DNA of 64,000 nt from Plasmopara viticola (GCA_001695595.3 MBPM02000146.1:1-64000); one strand, 5' to 3'; shown: positions 10,601-24,290, counted from the stretch's first letter. The notes: generated from the sequence alone by a model not told the origin. Made by a program: numbers and translations.

Positions 10601-13151
10601 AGCGCCTGGCTTGGCATTATGCTGGAGTCGAGATATCGTAGTGGTGAGTTGTCTCCGACCTATCATGTGATCATCTTTTAAGCTAATAGACGCAAAGTAG
10701 TTCATTTGTTGTTATTGGTTGACGGGTTGCGACATCCTAGAGTTGAGCTTGGAGTAGGTTCTCAATTTGAGCTGTGGTGGTGAAAGTGATCAGGAGTTCC
10801 CCAATAATATCAATCCACCCACGTCATTAGGCGACTAAGAACGCCAAGAAGAAATTGTAATCGGAATTTGAGAGGGTGCTTAAAGCTCGAGTATAGCCGT
10901 CGATAAGTCACGCTGAAATAATGGATCACTCAATGCATTTCATTTTAAAACATTGCGCTTGAAGTGGCTTTTACAAGCCTCTCGTGGCGTGTGACGCACA
11001 TGGCATGACTCAATTTTATGGCTTGTAAACACTATTCCCTCTTTTCATCAGACCCCTTGTCTAGAAATTGAGTGAGCCTCTCATGGAAAGGTGACTCGCG
11101 TCGGTACCCACTGGCGGGCGAGTTGCAAAACTCTTCATTCACTGCGTATTCAATTTAGTCATCGAACATCCCTGAAATATCCAAAGACTTGCCGTCTTTG
11201 ACTTTTCCTTCTTTTAGCCTTCTGTAATCGGGTAATACGATCCCAGAAAGTGTCCGAACAGCCGGCAATAATTTAAACTGAGTGATAGTTGTAATGAGAC
11301 GTATCGAGAATCAACAGAAAGCAGTACCTAGTACTGAGATTTTAGTGGAATCGTTACGTGGTATAATAGCCACTGCTACATTAAGGTATTCGATTGCCGA
11401 ATGAAAGTAGCGACTTGCTCATGTTTGCAATAGACGGAATAGCTCAATTGTACCTGCCCACTCACTTATATTGGAAGGACGCGCTGCTTAGTAACAAGTC
11501 CGGGTGAACGTTGTTTAATGCACAGATGGCCACCACCAAATACAATTTGAGGAGTCGGATACACTATTTAAGGCGATTGTTCATCAAATGACAAGCTATA
11601 AGAAAAGTCATTGATGCCGTATTGATTGCTTCTATAACGTTGTTAAATACGATGTATGGCTTGATAAGGACTCAGTATTGATGGTTTAGTTGTATACGCG
11701 GGTTTAATACAAATGTGCTATCATTGAGTGAAGCTCTCGCCTGAAACATTTGCAAACTGGCCTGTGCCATTACATTTTTGGCAGCCCGTCATTCTTGATT
11801 ATTTTTTTGGCCTGTTGAAGGACTCAGCAGAAAGAACTTTTATTGTGGCCGATCAAGCAAAATGGATCACATCGTAATTATTTTGGTGGCTGGAGGCAAG
11901 TATCACCTTGATGATGGGATTTTTATGAGCGAAGAATAGAAAGAGATATGGAAAATACATATACTGCTGTTTCCAAGATTAAACGCCGGATTGGATCATG
12001 TAAATCTTTAGCCAATAGAGTCTTAGCAATATTGCGTCATACTATTATCTAGATGTTGCAGTGCTCTTCGTGGGTCGTATACTAACCTGTTGCAAGAAAA
12101 CTAGTGAGCAATAGCGTTGGGTGATGCGCATGCACAGCTACAGGTGTCTGTCTCATCAGATGAATCATTATCCGATTCGGAATACAAAGCGTCAACATTT
12201 TCATATGAAGGGGTTTGAGTCAAGAAAGCTGCTCGCGGAGTGATGCGACTACGATGGACTAGATCTAGAGCCCGTGACGCTATTGATCTAATGAAGAGGA
12301 CGGTGTAGGTCGTCGGTCCTGCATCACAACTTAGGCTTGTAAAATGCTGGTCGCGAGTGACATTAAGAAAGTGCAATCAGCGAGCCGCTTAATCGTCTCC
12401 CCACCCAACAAATCGATTTAAAGACGAAGTCTCTTACTTAGTTACGAATTAAAACAGTGCTTTTACCACACATTGTTTCTCAACAGCTTTAAAGTAATAA
12501 GACGTCAATGCAAACATTACAAGTGAAAGAATGAACACATCGCTTGGTAATATACGCACAAACTGTGCAATACAATTTGACGACGCGGCTTACTCGTTTA
12601 GTTTGACGAATGGTCCGCCACGTAAATGACCAACTTATCCTTTTAATCCAACAAACGATAAATACAAAAATACAATCGATTTTAGGAGCTCATGTTGTCT
12701 AGAAGAGTTCAAGGGACAGCGTGTACCGTCAATCTGCTTCAAAAAGAGGGCAGATCCTGCTATTGCGTGGAGAGTATGCTCGCGCGACATTGCTAACAGG
12801 GTCAAACTCAAGGTGAATAAATTTCCCACTCTGAGCACTTTCAAAGCTTGGTGCCTTACTTCAGAAGCACAGTACACACGTTTGATGACGTAGTTACCGT
12901 CGTTGACAAACCGCTGATCCGAATTGTAAGAGTAGAGCTCATTTTTTGGGGGGAATTTGATTTGTGATTACCGCGGTCGCTGCTGCATTTTCGCCTTATG
13001 GTCTTACGTCTGATCAAGGCAATGAGTGAAAGACGATCTTTTATCCGAAAACGAGTTTGGACGCGCATGAGGTGGATGCAACGCGCTCAGGAGCACACGA
13101 TGTGCGACTCGCGAGCTTGCGAGTTCGTCGCTGAGGTAAGTGTGCTAATTG
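7648..13151. other. Gene-free stretch between the ABCE1/gamma-CA island and the 33-bp duplication
   Basis: Open frames are short and mostly lack an ATG. The largest, at 9546-9986 (146 codons), begins with GTG and shows no domain. A minus-strand frame at 12101-12376 ends in an acidic, serine-rich run (YSESDNDSSDETD) and may be a relic of a coding element, but it cannot be assigned. I see no RNA gene. Confidence 0.45.
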
Positions 13152-13217
13152 CAGGGTATTTGGCAATAGAGATTTGGCGGAGATCAGGGTATTTGGCAAT
13201 AGAGATTTGGCGGAGAT
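13152..13217. repeat. Perfect tandem duplication, 33 bp x 2
   Basis: A 33-bp unit beginning CAGGGTATTTGGCAATAGAG is repeated head to tail with no mismatch. The unit length is a multiple of three, so the overlapping plus-strand frame stays open and repeats GYLAIEIWRRS twice. Perfect identity points to a recent slip or duplication. The host ORF (12998-13252) shows no recognisable domain. Confidence 0.9.
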
Positions 13218-14636
13218 CAGCTAACGGTTTACAGGTCCACGATGAGAGCTAGAAATTCGTGGAGGAGGGACTCTATCTCTTCACTTTCTTACGCTAATGT
13301 TGGCAAATCTTAACCGACCATACAAGTCGGTCCTGCCAATTTAAATTAGGGAATGACATTTATGCCACGCGCGGAGCGAGTGTGCTGTTTGAGCGACGGA
13401 TGTCGACTCTATTAAGCCGCACAACTCCGCCACTGGATCGTAATGAGTGCAGCAGAAAAGGGATTCCTATAATGGGCGAGCAATCACACTGGCTTGCTAT
13501 CTCACGCTCAAAATGGGTGTGTGGGCTGAACCCACTGACCAAAAATGGCCAGTGTAATGAGATGTACAAACTTATATGCAGAAAAGGATCGGAAACCTAG
13601 CGTATCCCACGCTAACCAGCTTAGTAAATTTTCGGTAGCCCAAACCTTCTCAAACGATTGAATCTTCAATCATGGTATAGCGTATATACGAACGACTTGA
13701 TACTCGATCAGTGTGACCAAGGCTCATAGCTAAAAATGCTGTCGATACCAGATCTTAACGATATACCGGGTGCTGACGGCGAGGCAGTCGGGAAACTTAG
13801 GGTCTGTACATTGAAATAAATGCAGGCTTTTTATTTGTGCCACAAGTCAGAATAGCAATATAGGAATAAGAAGCCTGTACTAAATTCAAAGATTTGTATG
13901 ATCCCAAGGAGTCCTTAGTCCTTATACTCTGCAGCAATTTGACGTGTCGAACATCAACAATAAGAATTACTGATCGATAACCTATGTCGCAAAGTTGAAG
14001 GTATAAACTTGTATTACCGACTAATACACTGCAAATACAACAATTGTCGATTTTTCTTGAAAGTTAATAGTTCAGCAAAAATATGTTGGTGGAATTTTAT
14101 GAGCTCACTTAACCAAACTCCCGCTTGCCTTCAGTTGACAAGATATCTTGGCGTTCTTCATACAGATTTAGGGAAACTCAAAAGGACCAAAGCATCGTTT
14201 GAAAACGGATCGCTGACGACGCTGCTAAATGAAGCAGAATCAGTGTGGCGACGCGAACGAGGCTGGTCTACAATGGAAGTCTTAACTTTCCCTTTTAAGG
14301 CGTAAAAATCCCGCGATACAAGCTAAGACCGACCACGATTGACTTGCACTCCGATCGCTACAAAAGAAGTTGGCCTTCTGGCTGGACAAGCAGCTAGAAT
14401 GGTGATAATTTTATTGCTTGAAACGAACTATTGTTAAATTTGATTTTCGCGACCTACGATAAAATTCTTTTAGTTAAGAGCTGTGCTGTATGTGCAATTT
14501 GCATAAGAACCCATTTCAATAAAGTTTGACAGACCCGTTTTGACTTGCCTATTGTATTAACGGACGTAATCCAAAAAAAGTGGCGCGAAAATGCCTGCCA
14601 TCGCGACAATAAAAAATCGCTTTAGCTATCTGAACC
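13218..14636. other. Gene-free stretch upstream of the Claspin/Mrc1 gene
   Basis: Only short unassigned frames are present. A CCATTTC word at 14511-14517, about 120 bp before the Claspin start codon, fits the oomycete initiator consensus and is a plausible but unproven start site. Confidence 0.4.
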
Positions 14637-16853
14637 ATGAGTGGCGGGGAACTTGCCCTAGAGACACAATTGCTGCTTGAAGAGGCAACACAGATCACGC
14701 AACATGTAGCCATCGAAAGTATTCTCGAGAGCGCTAGTGCACCGCCTGTTAAGTCCGAGTTCGAAGCTGCCAAGAGTGCGCTGCTAGCGAAATTGCGCAA
14801 AAAGAAAGAGGTAAATCGCGCGCAACACCAGCAACTGAACCAGCGGCGTCTAAATGTGTCAGGATCACATTCCGTAAAAAAGCAAGCCCACCCGTTTTCG
14901 CCTCGTAAAGCGCTGAATTTGCCAGTTGCAGCATCACGCAAGCAGCTCGACATGTTGTCGAAACTCCGAACTCAGGCAATTCAGCAAGTGGCACAAAATT
15001 TGGCCACAATGTTTGGGTATGCAACATACGAAGAGCATTTAAAGTCGCTAGATGAGCACGATAAGGAGAAAAAAGTGATAGAAGAAGAGGAGACAAACGA
15101 AGAAGAAGAAGAGGAGACACCCGAAGAAAAAGAAGGAGAGACAAACGAAGAAGAAGATAAAGATATCGAGATGGAGATTGCAGCTGAGACCACAGAGTCG
15201 TCACAGGAGGTGTCAGTGGTACCGGATGCTGCAGATGGAACGAAAGAGCACTTGGTCGAGGAGGTAAACGAAAATGCGAAAGTGGTACTACAACGCAACA
15301 AGGTACAGGGGATTGAGGATGCAACTGAAGACGACGGCCACGAGGCCGACAGTGAGCCGGAAGAAAAAGAGGATGACGACGGCTCGACTGCACCCCAATG
15401 TACGAATTCTGACCAAACGAGGACGTACAAGGACAAAGCAGCTGGATATCGCAACTTGTTGCGTGCCGAGGCCTTGCAAAACCGGCGACGCAAACGTCGT
15501 GACAATTTTGTCGAATCCGAAGCCGAGGAGGAGGAAGAAGAAGATGCGTTAAAAATTGGCGGTCTTGGAGACTTTGGGTTTGGTGTGCCTCAAGCCAAGA
15601 CACAAGAGTCGAAAGAGGCAGAAGAAGAACGCGATGCATTAAAGATACGACAAGGCGATCTGGATCACATTGTAGATGAGCTCTCGGACGATGAAAGAGC
15701 AGAAGAGCAAGATTTGGAGGAAATGTTCCGCCGGGAACAGGAAAATCAAGATCGGCAACAAGTAAAGGAAGTGATGCGCAATGTCAAAGAAGGATTTGGC
15801 CGCAATCGGCGTGCATTCTCAGGTTTGCACGCGAGTTCGGAAGCTCGTGGTCGCTTTAATTTAGATGAGCTAGTGGCTGCTGACGGGAACAAGTTTGAAG
15901 CTGCTCGTTTGGGTTTGTTAGAATCTGATGAGGAGCTTAGTGATGCTGAGAATGGCAAAACGGATAAGGTTCACGATGGAAGCGAAAGAGAAGAGGGTGA
16001 AGATGAGGAGGCGGAGATGGAACGGATGCTACGGGAACGATTTCATAACCAACCAAAAATCTACGTAACGTCCTCAGAGTCGGGCAGTGACGATGAAAAT
16101 GAAGCTGAAAGCAAGGAAGCTGACGGCGAAGCGGATGAAATTGAGTCAGACGAAGAACGAGAGCGTCAGCAGATAAAGTTATTTTCGGAACGTGCTAGGA
16201 TCAATCGTCGTATGCAGCGAATGAAGGACTTGCAACATCAAATTGCACTGAAAAGTAATCAAAATGATTTGAGCACAAAAAGCAACACGGCAATGCCAAA
16301 TCTGCTCTTGGAAGAAGACGAAGACTCGCAAGAACTCATGCACATGATGAATCGCACAAATGTCGATACTATTAGCCGAAAGAAGCCACAGACAGACTTG
16401 CGCTCGAAGTTCAAGCGGCTCCATTCTTTCGATACCATTACGTCATCGTCGTCATCATTCAGTCGTGTGGTTGGCCACTGCAAATTATTTAGTGCCAACT
16501 CGGTACATTTATTGCGTTTCTTCTGTCGATGATGTAATGTAATTGACTAAGTTGCCCTGTTGCATATGCAGACTGGTACTGGTACAGCGTCATCCAAGGG
16601 TTTCGTATTTACTTCATCCAGCAATGACAAAAGTGTGGATACTAGTGACGAAACTGCTCAGTCACTTCATAGGGCTACCCCTGCGGCTTATCAAAAGGTT
16701 GAAAAACAACAGAGCTGGAGCAGTGCACCAACAAAGCGTCGCACTGCACTGAGTAATGCTGCCAATGCATGCAACAAGAAGCGCAAAAGTGGCGACCTAA
16801 TCTCAGTATTATCATCGTACCAATGTGTTCAAACACAAGACATGAGCCATTAG
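14637..16853 (+). CDS. MRC1: Claspin/Mrc1-like replication-checkpoint mediator, two exons
   Basis: The exons are 14637-16502 and 16572-16853, joined in phase 0 across a 69-nt intron (GTACAT donor, ATGCAG acceptor), giving 715 residues. The protein is very acidic and mostly disordered, as expected for Claspin/Mrc1, which travels with the fork and links ATR/Mec1 to Chk1/Rad53. Two blocks look most family-like: NFVESEAEEEEEEDALKIGG from residue 290, matching the VEDEAEES-type motif, and the helical stretch at 340-395 (DLDHIVDELSDDERAEEQDL, then MFRREQ and GFGRNRRAF). The C-terminal exon has GFVFTSS, resembling the conserved tail. Glutamate-rich runs occupy 148-180. An unspliced reading would run past the donor and stop at 16532. 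The family call is by motif and composition; SQ/TQ sites are few. No other gene lies close by. Confidence 0.82.
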
Positions 16854-17489
16854 CGTAGCCAGCCGAAAAATGGTGAACTCTTTGTGTAACTCTTTTTAAC
16901 TTTTACTTGTAATACATACACACATCGAAATACGTAATACCAAGAATTTGCTTATAAGATGAAAGTAATGTTTGCAAGCACGAAAAAATTCAATGTTCGT
17001 TTGTGTCGCCTCGATTTTAGAGAAGTGGAATTGCGTTTGCCCAATCCAAGGCCATGCCCTATACGGGTAAGCATCCGCCTATGACGAGGGCAGAAGAACG
17101 TACGTTCGCCTAGATCAAGAGTCTACATCAAGTGCGAACTCAAGATGAAGCCCCTACTTGACCAACCGCGAAGTGACTCGAGTTCAGGCTGTGGCAGGTT
17201 CTACTAGGAACACTACTGAAATGTTGAGTGACCGAAAGCTTTAATTAGTTCTGGTGGACGGGCGCTGCAATAACTTTGTGTGAGCGACAAACTCCACAAT
17301 CTGCGTCAAAGATGGCAAAAGTGTTTTGCTCGATGACCGTGGATAAAAGTTTATCGAGGCGTTCTGAGGAAGAGAGCGATACTCGGCAAATGATAAAGAG
17401 AAGACAATGAGAGTCTATTGAGCATAAATGCAATCGTTTCGACAATTATCAATAATTTTAATGCTTGAGTAGAAGTAGATCTTGAGAAA
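16854..17489. other. Spacer between the Claspin gene and the LINE
   Basis: No convincing gene was found. A minus-strand frame at 17245-17445 contains a coding-like tail (FAIFDADCGVCRSHKV) but no domain or ATG-supported start. Confidence 0.4.
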
Positions 17490-18638
17490 GGTTGGGGTGA
17501 CGCCCTTCTTCCAAGCGCGGGGGCTAAATGCCCGTGCGCTTCGGGCAGGTGCTCTCGGGCTTGTGCAGGTCTCTAACGAGTCTCACCCTCGACGCGACGG
17601 TGTCCAGCACCAGGCCAAACCCCCTTCCACGCCCTTGACCGCGCCAACCGCATCCAGATTGGCTCGTTTAATGTGAAATCTCTAAGTTCGAAGCGCAAGA
17701 AGCACGAAACACTCCCCGAAGATCTCCGGCGCTACCGCGTCGATATCCTTGGCCTCCAAGAAAGCAAGATCTACGATAGAGGTGAGCACCGCGTTAATGA
17801 CTTCCTTCTTCTAACCCTGAAAAAAAAACGAAGCCAAGACCGAAGTCACCGAAATCCGCCGCCACTACAACCCGTCAGGCGCCACTCGACACGTCCGAGC
17901 CCGAGAAGAAACCTGGCGCCACACTAAGAAGCTCGGAACACTCCTCAGCGATATTGAAGATCTATCCCGACGCAAGTCCCTGGCCACCCTCGCGCTCCAC
18001 CGCCTCTGGTCCGTCTGGCTCCGCCCCACGCTCATCTCACCCAAGACCCGCATTCGACTGTACAGCACCTACGTTCTACTAATTCTGCTGTACAACTGCG
18101 CCACCTGGGCTCTTACCAAGTCAGAATTCCACGGCCTCGAGAGTTTCCATCGCCACCAGCTTCGCTACGCTCTTGGCTATCGCTACCCCCAACACATTTC
18201 GAATGCAGGACTCTACGACCTCGGTGATGAGCGGCCGCTGAGACTACGACTAACACAAGCTCGCTGGCGCCTGTTTGGCCATGTACCTCGCCGCAATCCC
18301 GACATTCCAGCTAACCTCCAGATGCGTGCCTACTTCTTCTTCACCGCAGCAAAATGGCGCGGACGTCCCCGCACCACGCTCCCCTCAACACTCGACCACT
18401 AGTTTGTTTCCTGTGGCTCCGGCTTTCGACTCCGGACAGCACAAGACCTCGAAGTGCTTCGAACCCTTGCACAAGACCGAAAGAAGTGGAAGACCCTCCT
18501 GACCTCGGTGCTGGATGCACTGCCCGCCGAACGAGACCCGACGTATGCGGACACCGCTCTATGCCGTGGACTAGCTAGACTGAGCCTAGCACGTGCATAA
18601 TTTGGCAACGCGATCACGTAATACATTACATTACATTA
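17490..18638 (+). mobile_element. Internally deleted LINE (non-LTR retrotransposon), copy 1
   Basis: The GC-rich 5' part leads into an endonuclease-type (EEP) start (RIQIGSFNVKSLS, then VDILGLQESKIYD) at about 17643-17815. It then jumps to the C-terminal part of a reverse transcriptase-type polyprotein in another frame (17821-18403, about 190 open codons). That part includes RLYSTYVLLILLYNCATWAL and LRYALGYRYPQHIS. The catalytic reverse transcriptase palm is missing, so the element is not autonomous. A run of nine A (17820-17828) marks the frame change and may be the deletion junction. The 3' end is a short TACAT-type repeat (18618-18638). It shares both ends with the copy at 46.14 kb. A stop at 18401-18403 ends the frame. 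Confidence 0.85.
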
Positions 18639-21600
18639 AGTAAAGGCATAGTTTTAAGCATCGAGGAGAGACCAATTTTATTATATCAAACAAGTATCCA
18701 GTGAACTCGTGGTAGAAAATTATATTGGAGGTGTCACGTCAAACAAAGCATACAATCAAAACTCTACGCTCAGTAGCCGATCTGATCGATTGCATACCTG
18801 TCGCGACAACTGTAGATGTTCACACGACATCACTTGCCCGCCCTACGTCTTACCAGGGAAGATTCCAGCAGCTAAGCAACAAAACCTTTTTAGCCGTCGT
18901 AGTTGTGCAACCAGCCTTCCCAACCGGAAAAAGAGTTGAGACTCTTGACAACACCACGGACTTTATGAATAAAGCTTCGTTAGTCGGCAGTACGGGGTGC
19001 AAAGTGTAGTTTAGGCTTACTAAGTTTGGCAAGAGTCACTTCACGCCAATTGCACTCGTAATTCGATTGTCTTATAGCTTGGAATTTTACAAGATCCACG
19101 AAGATGCGAAGGTGCGGATGAAGGTGAAATGACGGACAAATTCGTCCTCGGAAACAAGATCGCCGACAAGGCCACTAAGCATATATACTGCTTGCGAGGG
19201 TGTTACGAAGACTTCTGTCCATCGGCGACGAGAAAAATAATCGAAGAACCCCTTTACCGTCTTTCCTATGCTTCATTGATGATGAAAGCACCGTGGGACT
19301 GGGATCATTTCAGCGAGCACGAGCTATACCGGCCTGATTTTGAAGTTATGTGTTGCACCTGTAATTTTCGACAGTCAACGTTGAGTTGACAGTCGAGTGA
19401 ACAATGGCTTTTCTTGGATTTACATTTGAAAGCAGGACTTTAAGATGGAAACGTCACAGCATCTACATCAAACAATACCGATCATAAAGATCACGTATTG
19501 CAGCGCTTAATGTACTAATCGACGATCGCATTGGAAGGCTAAAAATAGCTTATAGAGCCTAGGCTAGGCTCGTCCGGTGCTTTAATGCTGCATGCCTATG
19601 CGGGTGACACCGCAGGTATGCAATCGTCATTTGTTCGCCTACGGCTTTAGCGGATTTGACAACTATTCTACAATTACTTTGTAAGACTTATTGACAATTT
19701 GTAGACGCTTTGTGATGCAGCGGTAGAGCCATCGCTGGAAGAGCAGGGGCGCCACAGTGGGCACTAAGTGAGGGGAAAAATGGACACAAACATGAACTTT
19801 TCGCTTTGGACAATGAGCCCGACATTATAATAAAAAACAAATTCGCGTCAGCTCGCAGTGGCCATCACTACCACAAAGATGGCGATCAGTCCTTCAATCG
19901 TATCGCTGATGTACAAAAATTTCTGTTTGAAAACCTTTACAAGTAGCAAATTGTAGGCCACTTTAGGCGTCAGAAGAGGAAGAGCGTTATGAGCTTATTC
20001 AATAGCTCAGCATTCACATGTCTACTCAATATACACTCGGTTCAAAGCAAGATGTCCTTTGCCGATCAATGACTGCCATACACCGCGGTCTTCTTTTATA
20101 TCGAGGTCGATTTTTGTTAATAGACTTTTCATGCAAATCTGACTGTGCATGCATCGATGCACGTACGTCAGCAGCAAAAAAACGGATACGTTTTAATTTC
20201 AATCAGTAGAATATGCATCGCCCCACAAGTATCAGAGAGCGACACCGTAAAGGCTTCGACACACAGCAAAATAGGTCCCCGATGATTGTTGCTCAAATAA
20301 TGATATGCCATTTCACGTGCACCAGCAAATTCACCCTTGACGTCTTAGCCAAGAGGCAATTATGTCGCTAAAGTCATTGAAAAAGTCCGTTTTTGTACGA
20401 GCAATACTCAGAATTTATAGGCTAATTCTCGCCTTTGAGTAATAAGCTGACTACACCATCCACGTTATGCAGCGCGTGCTCGTTTCAGGGAATGGAGCTT
20501 TGTCGCGCACGTGCTGCCCTACGTGTAGTGGTAAGGGTTCGTCTATACTGCCTTGAACTATTCCTATGGCAGTGTTAAGTAATAAACGTGTCACTCCACG
20601 CCATTGGTAGGGTTCGTCCACATTGCCCCAGCTTGATGACAACCATCCTACTTTTGAAATGAAGTGAGTCCTGGCACCTAAAGCACTTTTTTTCAGGGTT
20701 TAGACCAAACAGTATTCGACACTTACGATGATAAGAAGTTCGACGCCTATATTCATTGTTTGATGACATTCACTGAACTAGTTGCTACAAAAGTCACATC
20801 ATGACACCTTTTGACAGTGAAGCGTCGATCATAGTTGGCCAGCGCCACAATTAAGTAAACATTGTACACAATTTGCTGAAATTTTTTTAAGTTGCCATAG
20901 CAGCTAGTAAGGCTTTCAACTGTAAGAGCCGAAGCCCTGCTTGAGGCAAGTATTTCTAGATTAGCGAAATTTAGCAAGGCCACTTCGCACTGACAGTCGT
21001 TATTCGCAAGAAAAAGTTACGCAATAAAATAATGTTTTGGCAAGCTCGATGTGCCCACAGATGCGCTTTATTCGTCGCTTAACATTTTTCGTCAAAGATG
21101 GACAATAAGGATGTGAAAGACAGTACTTCAAAACGTGGAATGGCGCATAAACCAATTGAATACGCCCGTCAGATATAACCTATTCTTCAAACCGATGGTG
21201 GCATGATCAGAGCTAATTAGAGACGCTATGAACGAGTTCTTATCTATCCGTGTTGAGTGGTACGCATTTATTGAGCAGTGGTCCTAGAAAACAGCACTAG
21301 CTTGTAGCCACAAACGGCGTATTTGGCTCCAAATCAAGACATCATGGGCGAGACTCTGCTGATGTACATGGAGTGGCACGTTACCTTTTTAGCAACGCTC
21401 GTCGAGGGCATCACTCACTTTACGTAATACAAAGTATTCTTTATGTAGGCCAAGGTATAGAACGCGCAGCCTTGACTACTCACGTAGAGTGTTAGTTAAA
21501 GCACTTGACAGCGTTCGTAGTGAGGAGCAGACGCTATATGTCTGGCAAGACATGTTCGATGGGAGGTCATTCTGTTGCTCTTGAAGCAATGCATATATTA

Positions 21601-22900
21601 TTTATCTGAAACTTCGATGAGAAGACCTCTATGCTTAACATCAAAGTAGACGTAAACACGTCAATGCGCAATCATGTCGACACACATACACCTCGTCGAG
21701 GTCGTCGGTTTTGTCAGAGAGAGTACGGTGATGCATGCACTTACCAACCAGTGCAGAGTTCCTTATTCAACGATATCGAAAAAAGTTGGATATGTAAGAA
21801 AGATGGAAGCATTCGATTATATGCTTTTAAACCCTCTTCGGTTAAAGGAAAGATCAGGTTAGAAATTTTGCACTCAGTAAATGCCATGTTTGCTTTTCAT
21901 CACATTTTAATGAAGCAGTTCTAGAGACAATAAGGAGACAGTGAATGCTCGAAGTCGATCGTCAATCTTGAAGGATCCTATCATCCTTTGGCTCGGGAAT
22001 GCTGAGACGTTGTCTCATTGAGACCTGCAACCACCTGTAGAGGTATAAGCAATATAGTTGACTTAATTAAGACCTGTGATTGCGTGACATGGTAGTGATC
22101 ATTATCAAGGGTGAAGTATACTCTTTGACGCTTTTACATGCAAAACACGAGTCAATTATAAAAAAAGAAGAAACAATACACTCAGCGCCGATATAAAGTA
22201 AAATGCACATGGTGTATTGTAAACGCTTATGAGCCATTATGTTGATACAGTCGCAAATATCTAAATGAAACCGACCTGCACAACGATATGACAGAAGTTT
22301 TACACAATTTACTTGGTGACCGATATTATCGAGTTCCGATGCAAGAGCGTGATTAGCGCTGACCGCGGTAAGCACTCCGAGTGGCACATCACGACTCAAG
22401 GGCTCTGAAGCCTGCGACGTATGACATTTTGATGATACAGTTGTTCGGACCTACAAACCAAAATACCTTTTTGATAATCCTGCCTGTTCTTATGCATAAC
22501 GGAGAAAGACGATTTCAATGTCGACTTAATGTCAGTACTCGAGTACATTCACGCGAACGAGCTTTCTATATGATGCAGGTAAGTTTATTTACGGCGCGGT
22601 GCCGTACTGAAAACTGTGGCCTTCGGGCAGAATTCGCTATAGTCAAGACCATTGCAATTAGACGGCTCTATGAACTACAGATACTTATTGAAATGGTTTG
22701 GTTTTGCCAATTACTTACATAAGCATAGTCTGAATAATGCAGAAGTAGTGGTCTACTGTATGATTTCCTTATTATTGATACGAACTAAATTGTACATTTC
22801 AACACCATGAGGCCTTTGGCAAAATCATCGAAAAGCTGTCAGGGGAGTCAATTGAAACCTTGACAAATACAGAATGACTGTTTACCGTCCTCTCTTTACG
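18639..22900. other. Gene-free stretch, probably decayed repeats
   Basis: Coding-like but broken frames occur at 18725-19009 (overlapping frames with many aliphatic residues) and 19129-19389, without domains I can name. Two similar 27-bp words containing GGTTCGTC occur about 75 bp apart near 20525 and 20600. The frames at 22381-22720 may belong to the gypsy relic that follows. No tRNA or other RNA gene was seen. Confidence 0.4.
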
Positions 22901-22959
22901 CGTCAGATATGCTATTTCCAAGACAATGCCACAAACTAACACCGAAAGGGTATATCACG

Positions 22960-24290
22960 CTCGAGTTTTGGCAGCCTGATGAAGCACACAATGTAACTTG
23001 TGGTGAGGTGTACTCCCGTAATTTCGTGTAAGGCTTCAAGCCATTTGTGATCTTTGCAGATCATACGTCATTACGCACAGCGTCACATTAACCTTACTTT
23101 TGAGAACTGACCAGTAGCTCCCGGTTTGCTAAGTATGATCTTTAGTGGGAGTATAAGCCACGAGAGCAAAATGCTTTGGCTGATGTACTATCGCGGCTAA
23201 AAACTAGCTCATGCCCCAGCTATGACCTTGTCTGTACTAAATCCAATTTACGATGCGTATGCACAAATTGCACATTCAGCGAGATGCCTCCAATAATGTT
23301 GATAGAAAATGTCGGCACGAGTAAGAGGAGATTTTATCTAATTGCGCCGAAAGTCGAGTTAATCTATTGCAGCACCGATAAACGTGAATCACCACGTGTC
23401 CCTCATGATAATATTGAGAATTAAATTCTAATGTATGGAGCTCACGGATCACCGCTTGGCGGTCCTTTTAATCAAGAGAAGGCTTATGGCTTGGTATGCA
23501 CCACTAATGGTCACCAGGTTGATTTAAACATGTCGGCCAGTGTATTCTTGCTCATATCGCTTTCTCGTGACATCACGATGCTCTCAGTTTCTATATTTGA
23601 GAGTTGTGTACTGCCTAACGAAAAAATTGGCAGGCAACACGACTTTGTTAATCAAATCAGCAAACATTTTCATTTATTGGCTGTGCCGGGCACGGCCGAC
23701 GGTGTTGATACGCAGCGCTGTCTCTCAACTGTTTCTTAAGACAACATTAATGCCAAAATCATTCGTCTCAGGCCGAACCTCCGGTTACGATTTTCGGTAG
23801 GTCGCAGCAACGTTGTTGCTCCTCGGTCATGTTGTTAGGTAAAGTTACTAACAAGAGTCTCTTTATTTTGGGCTTCTTTCGGGAGAGCTATTTTAATGCG
23901 GCAGACAGAAGTTTGATCATGTCTACAAGAAACCGATTGGTTATCGACGATCACACAGAGCAAAAATCTGTGTTGTCGATGCCGCGTTGCGAGCTTAATT
24001 TTAATCCCGCCAAAAGCTGACGACCTTCGCGCCCCGCGCGACATATGCGCCACCGTGTCTCTGGGCTTGTATTAATTCACCGATTGTCTTGCTCTAGTTC
24101 GTTAGACCATTTAACGTCATTGCTAAGAGAGAGTCTTGACGGATACAATTGACATTCCTAAAAACTTTCGAATACACACAGTGATCAGTGTGGGCTTTTT
24201 AAAACCGTTATTTGATATAGACGGGGAACGCAAACGTGTTGTCACCTGGTTGTACGCAAGAACAATTCTGGAAAGTCGACCTAGTTATTG
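22960..24290 (+). mobile_element. Degenerate Ty3/gypsy pol relic (RNase H, integrase, C-terminal domain)
   Basis: Fragments of a gypsy polyprotein appear in the expected order. An RNase H part (FVIFADHTSLRTASH at about 23048, then EYKPREQNALADVLSRL at 23150-23200) comes first. An integrase N-terminal part (HGSPLGGPFNQEKAYGLV near 23445) follows, then an integrase core part (SKHFHLLAVPGTADGVD near 23660) and the post-integrase segment (TIDIPKNFRIHTVISVGFL near 24145). Stops and frame changes separate them, for instance a TAA directly after LRTASH. The DDE residues cannot be followed, and no LTRs were identified. This is an old, inactive copy. Confidence 0.8.

Noticed and set aside
14749..15639. 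296-codon minus-strand ORF
   Set aside because: It is the antisense shadow of the acidic Claspin/Mrc1 coding region; Leu/Ser-rich composition is expected from complementing Glu codons.
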